A stretch of 6,746 nt of DNA from Desulfurococcales archaeon. GTDB taxonomy: Archaea > Thermoproteota > Thermoprotei_A > Sulfolobales > Desulfurococcaceae. Position 1 is the stretch's first letter. Each line of letters starts with the position of its first letter. Location: assembly GCA_015521265.1 (NCBI GenBank), contig WAON01000186.1, positions 1 through 6,746 of the forward strand, in the 5' to 3' direction. Below are positions 1 through 5,608 of this stretch, piece by piece. A program made the translations under genes and the position numbers. The notes beneath the pieces are model-generated. The model did no database searches. It was not told where the DNA came from and was given only the letters and a program-made list of their open reading frames with translations.

Positions 1-267
1 CATTAACTGCCTCTTTTCAATCTCTGCAAACCGTTCTTCCAGCTTCGCAAACCTTTCCTCTAGTTTTTGCTGTCTCTCTTCGAGTTTCTGTTGTCTTTCT
101 TCTAGTTTTTGCTGTCTTTCCTCGATCCTAGCAATTATCTCCTCGATCCTTGTAATCCTTTCAAGTATCTCCTTAAAGCCCAGCAAACCCATTAATGCGT
201 ATCTAAACTCTCGGTCTTCTTCCAGTGCCTTCAGTATCCTATCCTTCTCCTCAACTGATAAACCCAT
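1..267 (-). CDS. Heptad-repeat coiled-coil protein, N-terminal part (DUF3782-like), truncated by window edge
   Basis: An open frame on the minus strand begins with ATG at 267..265 and runs off the left edge after 89 codons without a stop. An AGGGTG ribosome-site-like sequence (minus strand, 280..275) lies 7 nt before the ATG and supports this start. Residues 1-35 form a charged helical head containing EEDREFRYALMGLLGF (residues 16-31). From about residue 34 an unbroken heptad pattern follows, with I/L at 34, 41, 48, 55, 62, 69, 76 and 83; three near-identical copies of EERQQKL cover residues 49-69. Many crenarchaeal proteins start with a similar head and coiled coil and end in a PD-(D/E)XK nuclease-like domain (DUF3782 type). 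That family link is from memory of the head motif, and the C-terminal part that would prove it lies outside the window. The safe statement is a parallel coiled-coil, probably oligomeric, soluble protein of unknown function. It is transcribed divergently from the membrane-protein gene. Confidence 0.8.
   Translation of the reverse strand, partial: MGLSVEEKDRILKALEEDREFRYALMGLLGFKEILERITRIEEIIARIEERQQKLEERQQKLEERQQKLEERFAKLEERFAEIEKRQLM
16..123 (-). repeat. 21-bp tandem repeats encoding coiled-coil heptads
   Basis: Five 21-bp units lie head to tail on the minus strand, each encoding one heptad: EERQQKL three times (residues 49-69), then EERFAKL and EERFAEI (70-83); EK of the next unit is also covered. 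The first three units are identical in protein and nearly identical in DNA, differing at synonymous positions (CAG/CAA, CTA/CTC, GAA/GAG). This suggests unit duplication followed by silent drift under selection for the heptad. Confidence 0.8.
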
Positions 268-330
268 CTAGAAACACCCTTAACCACTAACCCTGCTATC
301 TACCGGGCTCCGATAATTGTTTCTGGTAAA

Positions 331-348
331 ACTATATTATTATAATAT
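331..348 (-). promoter_or_regulatory. Candidate TATA box for the coiled-coil gene
   Basis: An A/T-only block in this stretch reads ATATTATAATAATATAGT on the minus strand. It lies 64-81 nt upstream of the ATG at 267, which would give a leader of roughly 40 nt. It is placed by position and composition only; no BRE is obvious. Confidence 0.3.
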
Positions 349-474
349 CGTCCTAGCCGCCGTTATCTCGCAGTTATTAGGCCTTGTTTAGGATAAGGGT
401 GGGTTTGACTTATTTGTACTGAATAGCCATTGTTTTAATCGTTTATTGTTTTGTGCTACAGAGTAATTCCTGCT
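349..474. other. Central part of a divergent intergenic region, nothing recognised
   Basis: This is the middle of the 266-bp gap between the coiled-coil gene and the membrane-protein gene. I checked both strands and found no open frame with a plausible start, no tRNA-like TPsiC arm, no paired C and D boxes of an archaeal guide RNA, and no clear inverted repeat. It probably only separates two divergent promoters. Confidence 0.4.
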
Positions 475-475
475 G

Positions 476-486
476 TTATATATTTT
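476..486 (+). promoter_or_regulatory. TATA box for the two-helix membrane protein gene
   Basis: TTATATATTTT is a good archaeal TATA element. Its centre is about 52 nt upstream of the TTG start at 534, which predicts transcription from about 507 and a leader of about 27 nt that includes the ribosome site at 523..528. Confidence 0.5.
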
Positions 487-522
487 CTATGCGGATTTTA
501 TTATGGTGAATGACTAGGATGT

Positions 523-528
523 GGTGAT
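523..528 (+). promoter_or_regulatory. Ribosome binding site that fixes a TTG start
   Basis: GGTGAT matches the archaeal anti-Shine-Dalgarno (16S 3' end, AUCACCUCC) and ends 5 nt before the TTG at 534. An in-frame TGA at 525..527 blocks any longer start, so this site supports TTG at 534 over the first internal ATG (codon 22). Confidence 0.65.
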
Positions 529-533
529 TTTGG

Positions 534-1532
534 TTGTCTTATAGGATCATAGTAGTTGGCGGATTCATTAGGCCTAGGTGGGATGTATTCCTTGGAATGA
601 TTATTATCCTAGTAGCGGGTTTACTAATGTGGGTTAAGCCGGGCATCATAGAGTTTGAGGGGCCTCCAATACTGGTCCCGATCCTAGTAGCATTATCCGC
701 TGCCGGACTCGTAGGCTATACTGCTTACTCCTATATGGTTAATTCTAGGGCTAAACAAGCTTTGAACATTGTAGCGGAGGTTACGGATGAATACATAGTG
801 TTCAAGAAGCCGGTGAGGGGTAGGAAGGGATATATTGTATCAAACGGCTCATGGGCCCTAGCAGCTGGGAAGACTAGGGCTTACCGATACAATTCCGAGT
901 TCGAGGATCATGGGAGCTTTGAAGGAGACAAGGTAGAGATCAGGGATCTAGTTATGAATGGCTACACCTACGCGGTTAACAGGAAAGGTACTGGATACGT
1001 TAAACTACCTGGCGTCCTGATCGAGGATCCGGAGTATAGGGATGTCGTTATAGGATTAATACCCACCGATCTAAAGTACGGTATGGAGCCTCTAGCATTA
1101 ACAGCTAAGAGTAATACTGGGGATATGGCTACGGCTAATATCCGGGTGGAAAACGGTGTTCTAAGAGCGGATGTTTCCTTCGCTAAGAGGAAGGCTAGTA
1201 GTGTTATGCTCGATATTGTACGGGGTTCTAGTGGAGGAATACTATCACTATTAACTACTGTAGCCGACCCGGTAGGAATAATGAAGAATTCCGGTTCTAA
1301 AACATTTACTAGGAAGCTGACGCATGGTGCTAGGATAGCGGTTGTATCATCTAAAGCAGTGTTCTCACCGTTAAGGCTTCGGAAGGCTTTGAGCCGTGTA
1401 AAGATTGCTGAGCAGTATAGTATTGCCGGGTTTATGGATGGAGAATACTATGTACGGTTAATAATAGGTTATGCGTTTAAGAAGCCCGTTATCGAGTCCG
1501 GGAAGCTTGAAATAAGTGTAATAGGAAAATAA
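534..1532 (+). CDS. Unrecognised protein with two N-terminal membrane helices, 332 aa
   Basis: I do not recognise this protein. It starts at a TTG supported by a GGTGAT site 5 nt upstream. Starting at ATG codon 22 instead would cut into the first membrane helix, which argues against it. Two hydrophobic segments, about residues 18-34 and 46-67, are joined by a short loop rich in Pro, Gly and Glu (35-45) and look like a transmembrane hairpin. The region after residue 70 (RAKQ...) is soluble, basic and predicted by eye to be beta-rich, with many alternating hydrophobic stretches (for example YIVSNGSWALAAGK near 99-112). No nucleotide-binding, metal-binding or catalytic motif is visible, and there are no cysteines. 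If the positive-inside rule holds, R13, R15, R72 and K74 put both ends in the cytoplasm, so the large domain is probably cytoplasmic. A monocistronic gene; its stop is only 8 bp from the stop of the convergent SDR gene. The function is unknown. Confidence 0.85.
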   Translation: MSYRIIVVGGFIRPRWDVFLGMIIILVAGLLMWVKPGIIEFEGPPILVPILVALSAAGLVGYTAYSYMVNSRAKQALNIVAEVTDEYIVFKKPVRGRKGYIVSNGSWALAAGKTRAYRYNSEFEDHGSFEGDKVEIRDLVMNGYTYAVNRKGTGYVKLPGVLIEDPEYRDVVIGLIPTDLKYGMEPLALTAKSNTGDMATANIRVENGVLRADVSFAKRKASSVMLDIVRGSSGGILSLLTTVADPVGIMKNSGSKTFTRKLTHGARIAVVSSKAVFSPLRLRKALSRVKIAEQYSIAGFMDGEYYVRLIIGYAFKKPVIESGKLEISVIGK

Positions 1533-1537
1533 GACGG

Positions 1538-1542
1538 TTTTT
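1538..1542 (+). terminator. Short T-tract terminator candidate at a convergent junction
   Basis: TTTTT begins 6 nt after the stop of the membrane-protein gene and overlaps the end of the convergent SDR gene. Crenarchaeal termination often uses T-runs without a hairpin, and no stem is visible here. The tract is short, so read-through into antisense of the SDR gene is likely. Confidence 0.3.
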
Positions 1543-2326
1543 AGAATACTGCTCTAAGCCTCCCGCCATCGACTGGGATTGCTGCACCGGTTATATATGA
1601 TGCATACTTACTTATTAGGAATGCTACCAGATACCCCACTTCCTCCGGCTTACCGATCCTTCTCAGGGGTATATCGGATATTATTTCATTAACTACCTCC
1701 TCCCTAGTCTTACTATACCTCTCCATCCTATCCCTGATCAACTGCTCCACTCTACTAGTATAGATGTAGCCTGGTAGTACAGTGTTAACCCTAACACCCC
1801 TAGGCCCCAATTCCCTTGCCAGCGTTTTTGCTAGTCCGTGGATCGATATTCTCAATGTGTTTGATAATGCAATGTTCGGTATTGGTTCTTTAACAGCTAT
1901 GCTTGATAAGTAGGTTATGCTTGGATTACGTGATTCAAACAGGTATGGTAGGGCTTTCCTCGTAACCCATAACGCGCTCTTAATTAGTAATCTGATACCG
2001 TACTCCCAGTCGTCTAGGCTTAGATCGGTGAAGAAGCCTGGCCTAGGTGGGCCCGTAACGTATACTAGTGCATCCAGGCCGTTTAGGAGCCGGGCGGCTT
2101 CATCTACTAGCCTTTCAGCTTCCTCCCTAACCGTTAGGTCAGCTCTTACCCCGTAGGCTTCGCCGCCCATACTCTTTAATCCCTCTACTGCCCTGCTAAG
2201 CCTCTCCTCTTCTCTGCCGTTTATTACTACTCTAGCACCCATTGATACTAGTACCTTGGCGATCCCATAGCCTATTCCTCTACTCGATGCTGTTACTAGT
2301 ACACGGGTATTCTCTATGTCAAACAT
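1541..2326 (-). CDS. Short-chain dehydrogenase-like protein with degenerate active site, 261 aa
   Basis: This is a classical-length SDR Rossmann protein related to 3-oxoacyl-ACP reductases (FabG-like). The nucleotide-binding glycine loop is TASSRGIG (residues 12-19, in place of TGxxxGxG), followed by NGR at 36-38 and D63-L64, which contact the adenine side in relatives. The C-terminal end keeps PG (185-186) and the FabG-like ending ITGAAIPVDGG (about 245-255). The catalytic tetrad is mostly lost. Only Ser142 of SSIA remains; S155 stands where the Tyr of YxxxK belongs, R159 replaces the Lys, and by my alignment L114 replaces the Asn. NNAG is YVTG (89-92). An SDR subgroup with the same SNxLR signature exists (CDD BKR_like_SDR_like, including APE0912 of Aeropyrum, as I recall), so the substitutions are inherited from that group and not random decay. 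Its substrate is unknown; a cofactor-binding or non-canonical oxidoreductase role is possible. The ATG is preceded by purine-rich GGGGATGG (2340..2333). Confidence 0.9.
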   Translation of the reverse strand: MFDIENTRVLVTASSRGIGYGIAKVLVSMGARVVINGREEERLSRAVEGLKSMGGEAYGVRADLTVREEAERLVDEAARLLNGLDALVYVTGPPRPGFFTDLSLDDWEYGIRLLIKSALWVTRKALPYLFESRNPSITYLSSIAVKEPIPNIALSNTLRISIHGLAKTLARELGPRGVRVNTVLPGYIYTSRVEQLIRDRMERYSKTREEVVNEIISDIPLRRIGKPEEVGYLVAFLISKYASYITGAAIPVDGGRLRAVF

Positions 2327-2378
2327 AATAATCCATCCCCTAGAAGTTATCCGTTCACTAACAATTATATTGTTGAAG

Positions 2379-2388
2379 CTATAAATGA
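2379..2388 (-). promoter_or_regulatory. Candidate TATA box for the SDR gene
   Basis: The minus strand reads ATTTATAGCT here, centred about 57 nt upstream of the ATG at 2326, which would give a leader of about 30 nt. It lies in the A/T-rich divergent gap shared with the carboxyltransferase gene. Confidence 0.35.
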
Positions 2389-2398
2389 CTGAATACTG

Positions 2399-2407
2399 TT
2401 TTATAAG
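2399..2407 (+). promoter_or_regulatory. Candidate TATA box for the carboxyltransferase gene
   Basis: TTTTATAAG is a reasonable archaeal TATA element and predicts transcription from about 2430, ahead of both the TTG at 2444 and the ATG at 2471. A second, weaker candidate (AATTATAGC, 2425..2433) would start transcription near 2455 and would then allow only the ATG at 2471. Confidence 0.4.
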
Positions 2408-2470
2408 CTGATTATCGAATATTCAATTATAGCATTAACTGTATTGATCGATTGGCTACGGCTGATCGGG

Positions 2471-4231
2471 ATGGTTGAGATAATAGATACTACTATGAGG
2501 GATGCTCATCAATCCCTACTAGCAACTAGGCTCCGGACTAGGGATATGCTCCCAATAGCTGATGTTATTGATGAAGCGGGCTTCTACAGCTTAGAGGTTT
2601 GGGGAGGGGCTACCTTCGACGCTGCGATCAGGTATCTCAGGGAGGATCCATGGGAGAGGCTTAGACTGATAAGGGAGAGGGTGAGGAAGACAAAGCTACA
2701 AATGCTCCTCAGGGGGCAGAACCTAGTTGGTTATAGGCATTATCCGGATGATGTTGTTGAGAAATTCGTAGAGTTAGCATTTAAGAATGGGATCGATATT
2801 TTCAGGGTTTTCGATGCACTCAACGATGTAAGGAATATGAAGACTAGTATTCGTAAAGCTAAGGAGCTGGGAGCAATTGTTCAGGGAGCTGTATGCTATA
2901 CGATAAGCCCAGTACACACATTGGAATACTATCTTAAAACGATAGAGGAACTACTAGCCCTCGAGGTGGACATTATAACTATTAAGGATATGGCCGGAAT
3001 ACTCGAACCCCACAGAGCCTACGAGCTAGTTCACGCTATTAAGGAGGAGTTTAAAGTACCCGTAGACGTACACACCCATGCAACCGGAGGGTTAGCCGTT
3101 GCAACTTACCGGGAAGCTGTTAGGGCTGGTGCAGACTATATTAATACTGCTATATCACCACTAGCCTTTGGAACGGCTCAGCCGGGGGTTCAGAGCGTCT
3201 ATTATGCCTTAGACCCCGATCTCAGGCCCAGTATAAACATGAAGGTGATCGATAAGATCTCAAAGTATCTCCGGAAAATTATCGAGGAGAAATACCTTCA
3301 CCTATTAAACTGGAGGATCCTTCTCCCAAACCCTGACGTGATCATACACCAGATCCCCGGTGGGATGTTCTCAAACCTGATTGCACAGCTAAGGCAGCAG
3401 GGTAAACTGGATAAGCTCGATGAAGTACTCGAGGAAGTTCCTAGGGTTAGGGAGGATCTAGGTTGGCCGCCTCTGGTAACGCCTCTAAGCCAGATCGTTG
3501 GTACTCAGGCGGTGTTAAACGTATTGTTCGGCCGATACAGGATCATACCTAAGGAGACTAGGAACTACGTTAAAGGATTATATGGTAGGCCTCCGGGCAG
3601 GATTAAAGAGGAGATTAGGAAGCTTATACTGGGGGATGAGAAGCCTATAACTGTTAGGCCGGCAGACTTGTTGAAGCCTATGCTTGATGAGTGTAGGAGG
3701 GTTTTGGTTGAGAAGGGCTACTTGGAGAAGGAGGAAGATATCCTCACCTATTGTTTATTCCCCCAGGTCGCGCTAGAATTCTTTGAAGCCCGGCGTAGGG
3801 AGCTGGTGGAGAAGCCCCTCGGCCCAGAGCCTCCCCGCCGGGCTGTTACAGTCATTATTGATGGTAAACCAGTAGTGGTTGGTATTGAGAATGTCTCGTT
3901 GGAGGAGATCGAGGCTGCCCCGGCCCAGCCATTAATACCAGTACAAGCAGCACCGTTGATCGGTGGTCAGGCTTCAACGCTGACGAGTCAAGCCGCTGGT
4001 TCATCGAGGAAGTTTACCGGTGAGCCCGTTAAGGCCCCCATGGCTGGGAAGATCTTGAAGATCAATGTTAAGCCTGGTGATAGGGTTAGGAAGGGTGATA
4101 AGATAATTGTCCTTGAATCGATGAAGATGGCTACCGATATACTGGCTCCTCGAGACGGTGTTGTTGAAGAAATACTTGTCAAGGAAGGCGATAATGTTGA
4201 GGCCGGACAAGTACTGCTTTCGATAAAGTAG
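2471..4231 (+). CDS. Pyruvate carboxylase subunit B / oxaloacetate decarboxylase alpha subunit, biotin-carrying (586 aa)
   Basis: This is a biotin-dependent carboxyltransferase that moves CO2 between carboxybiotin and pyruvate/oxaloacetate. Residues are numbered from ATG 2471. An HMGL-like TIM barrel fills about 1-290, with TTMRDAHQS (7-15, metal ligand Asp11), RGQN (81-84), FRVFDALND (111-119), KDMAG with the carbamylated metal ligand Lys172, HTH metal ligands (201 and 203), and GTAQP with the catalytic Thr235. The conserved PYC/OADA domain follows (about 295-475), then a flexible Ala/Pro/Gln linker (about 482-511) and a biotinyl domain (about 518-586) with ESMKM, biotin on Lys552 (4124..4126). 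There is no ATP-grasp biotin carboxylase domain, so it is the B-type subunit and not full-length pyruvate carboxylase. A TTG at 2444 would add nine residues, but family members begin at the equivalent of M-V-E-I-I-D-T-T, so ATG is preferred. The window cannot tell PycB (with a separate PycA) from the alpha subunit of a Na+-pumping decarboxylase; neither partner is adjacent. The symbol (pycB or oadA) is therefore left open. Confidence 0.93.
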   Translation: MVEIIDTTMRDAHQSLLATRLRTRDMLPIADVIDEAGFYSLEVWGGATFDAAIRYLREDPWERLRLIRERVRKTKLQMLLRGQNLVGYRHYPDDVVEKFVELAFKNGIDIFRVFDALNDVRNMKTSIRKAKELGAIVQGAVCYTISPVHTLEYYLKTIEELLALEVDIITIKDMAGILEPHRAYELVHAIKEEFKVPVDVHTHATGGLAVATYREAVRAGADYINTAISPLAFGTAQPGVQSVYYALDPDLRPSINMKVIDKISKYLRKIIEEKYLHLLNWRILLPNPDVIIHQIPGGMFSNLIAQLRQQGKLDKLDEVLEEVPRVREDLGWPPLVTPLSQIVGTQAVLNVLFGRYRIIPKETRNYVKGLYGRPPGRIKEEIRKLILGDEKPITVRPADLLKPMLDECRRVLVEKGYLEKEEDILTYCLFPQVALEFFEARRRELVEKPLGPEPPRRAVTVIIDGKPVVVGIENVSLEEIEAAPAQPLIPVQAAPLIGGQASTLTSQAAGSSRKFTGEPVKAPMAGKILKINVKPGDRVRKGDKIIVLESMKMATDILAPRDGVVEEILVKEGDNVEAGQVLLSIK

Positions 4232-4236
4232 TTGTT

Positions 4237-5541
4237 CTACGTGCCTCTACAAACTTCTAGTTCACCGGCGAATTCTGCCTCCATTTGTTTTAGTAGGGCT
4301 TTATTCTTGATGATTTCTTTTAGTGATTGTATGAAGTAGTCTATCTCCTCGATTGTATTATATATGTAGTAGCTAGCCCTCACGGTCCCCCTCAGTCCTA
4401 GGCGGTAGTGTAGTGGGTGGGCGCAGTGCATTCCAGTCCTAACAGCGATCCCGTACAAGTCCAGCGTTTTACCTACAACGTGGTGGTGTAGATCCTTTAT
4501 ATTGAAGGCTATAACGCCGCCGCGGTGCTCCGGTTCTAGAGGCCCATAGATCTCTGCTTCACCCTCCAGCTCTTTAAACCTCTTAATCGTATACCTTACC
4601 AGTTCCTCTTCGTGTCTTCTAACGTTCTCCATACCTATCCTCATCAAGTACTTCGCAGCTTCTGCAAAACCTATTCCCCCAGCTATGTTTGGTGTTCCCG
4701 CCTCGAACCTCCAGGGTAGATCGTGCCATACTACGCTGTCAAGCGTTACATCCTTGATCGTGTCCCCTCCCACTTTGAAAGGCATCATCTCCTCCAATAA
4801 GTCTTTCCTACCCCATAATGCACCTGTCCCGGTTGGTGCTAGCATTTTATGGCCGCTGAAGGCTAGGAAATCTACACCCATCTCCCTCACGTTTGTTGGT
4901 AGGTGTGGTACGCTCTGGGCTCCATCTGCTACTACTATTGCCCCCGCTTCATGCGCGATCTTGACGATTCTCTTAACATCATTGATCGTCCCCAACACGT
5001 TGCTCATTACTGGGAAGGCTACAACCCTCGTCTTCTCCGTTATCTTGTTTTCTAGGTCTTCGTAGTCTAGGTATCCGTTCCTTGTTATATCTACGTATTT
5101 GATCTTGGCTCCCCTTAGCTTTGCAGCGTTTCTCCATGGTAGCATGTTGCTGTGGTGATCCATTACTGTTAATAGTACTTCATCCCCCTCCTCGAGGTTC
5201 TTCAACCCCCATGAGTAGGCTACTATGTTTAAAGCATCGGTCGTATTGTTCGTGAATACTACTTCCTCCCATGAGTATGCATTTATGAACTTTGCTATTA
5301 CCTCGTGTGCTTCTTCGTATAGCTGGCTTGCTTCTTGGCTTAGGGTGTGTAGTCCCCGGTGTATGTTTGCATAGTGGTTGTAGTAGAACTCCCTAATAGC
5401 CTCTACAACCTGTCTAGGCTTATGGGTTGTAGCTGTATTATCGAAGTAGACTAGGGGTTTACCATGTATCTTCCTGTTAAGTATTGGGAAATCCTTCCTA
5501 ATCTTATACGGGTCGAGCAATACTTGTTCACTTCCCTTCAT
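4237..5541 (-). CDS. sufS: Cysteine desulfurase, SufS type (class V aminotransferase fold, 434 aa)
   Basis: This PLP enzyme takes sulfur from L-cysteine as an enzyme persulfide, leaving alanine, and supplies Fe-S cluster assembly. The landmarks of group II (SufS/CsdA) enzymes are all present: FDNTATTHKP (33-42), NTTDALN (99-105), DHHSNMLPW with His130 that stacks on PLP (128-136), ADGAQS with Asp206 and Gln209, SGHK with Schiff-base Lys232, RFEAGTPN (278-285), AVRTGMHCAHPL with catalytic Cys373 (366-377), and VRASYYIYNT with Arg388 (387-396). The Cys loop is short, as expected for SufS and unlike IscS/NifS. A tail of about 25 residues extends past the usual end and carries a second cysteine, Cys431. 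The start at ATG 5541 is 26 bp upstream of the first conserved region and has no visible ribosome site, so a leaderless or near-leaderless transcript is likely. SufB, SufC, SufD and a SufE/SufU acceptor are not in the window. Its stop is 5 bp from that of the convergent carboxyltransferase gene. Confidence 0.93.
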   Translation of the reverse strand: MKGSEQVLLDPYKIRKDFPILNRKIHGKPLVYFDNTATTHKPRQVVEAIREFYYNHYANIHRGLHTLSQEASQLYEEAHEVIAKFINAYSWEEVVFTNNTTDALNIVAYSWGLKNLEEGDEVLLTVMDHHSNMLPWRNAAKLRGAKIKYVDITRNGYLDYEDLENKITEKTRVVAFPVMSNVLGTINDVKRIVKIAHEAGAIVVADGAQSVPHLPTNVREMGVDFLAFSGHKMLAPTGTGALWGRKDLLEEMMPFKVGGDTIKDVTLDSVVWHDLPWRFEAGTPNIAGGIGFAEAAKYLMRIGMENVRRHEEELVRYTIKRFKELEGEAEIYGPLEPEHRGGVIAFNIKDLHHHVVGKTLDLYGIAVRTGMHCAHPLHYRLGLRGTVRASYYIYNTIEEIDYFIQSLKEIIKNKALLKQMEAEFAGELEVCRGT

Positions 5542-5608
5542 GTAATTGGTATTATTAATTAGTCTACAATTATTGAATTAGTTAATCAGTGGGTTAAACG
5601 GGTTTCTC
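5542..5608. promoter_or_regulatory. Compact divergent promoter region, sufS / moeA-like
   Basis: A 67-bp A/T-rich gap separates the divergent starts. Both promoters must fit here, so they overlap or lie very close. No single TATA box stands out; A/T blocks at 5547..5560 and 5566..5586 lie at the distance expected for short-leader or leaderless transcripts on either strand. This is inferred from geometry and composition. Confidence 0.35.

Noticed and set aside
502..516. Mini-ORF ATG-GTG-AAT-GAC-TAG in the leader of the membrane-protein gene
   Set aside because: Four codons with no ribosome site, partly at or before the predicted transcription start; nothing supports a regulatory upstream ORF.
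268..533. Search of the largest gap for tRNA, CRISPR repeats, small RNA or mobile-element ends
   Set aside because: No TPsiC-like arm, no spaced direct repeats, no terminal inverted repeats and no kink-turn boxes; only promoter-like A/T blocks and ribosome sites are supported.
1917..2156. Open frame of 79 codons on the plus strand inside the SDR gene
   Set aside because: Antisense shadow of a conserved SDR coding region, with low-complexity Ser/Arg content and no ribosome site.
2444..2470. Nine-codon N-terminal extension of the carboxyltransferase from TTG
   Set aside because: No ribosome site precedes it, and family members start at the equivalent of the ATG at 2471; kept only as an alternative.
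3988..4210. Two overlapping minus-strand open frames opposite the biotinyl domain
   Set aside because: Both mirror the conserved biotinyl coding sequence; two different antisense frames being open reflects codon composition.
4685..5065. Open frame of 126 codons on the plus strand inside sufS
   Set aside because: It is antisense to the PLP-binding core of SufS, which is strongly conserved; its protein shows no family motifs and no start signals.
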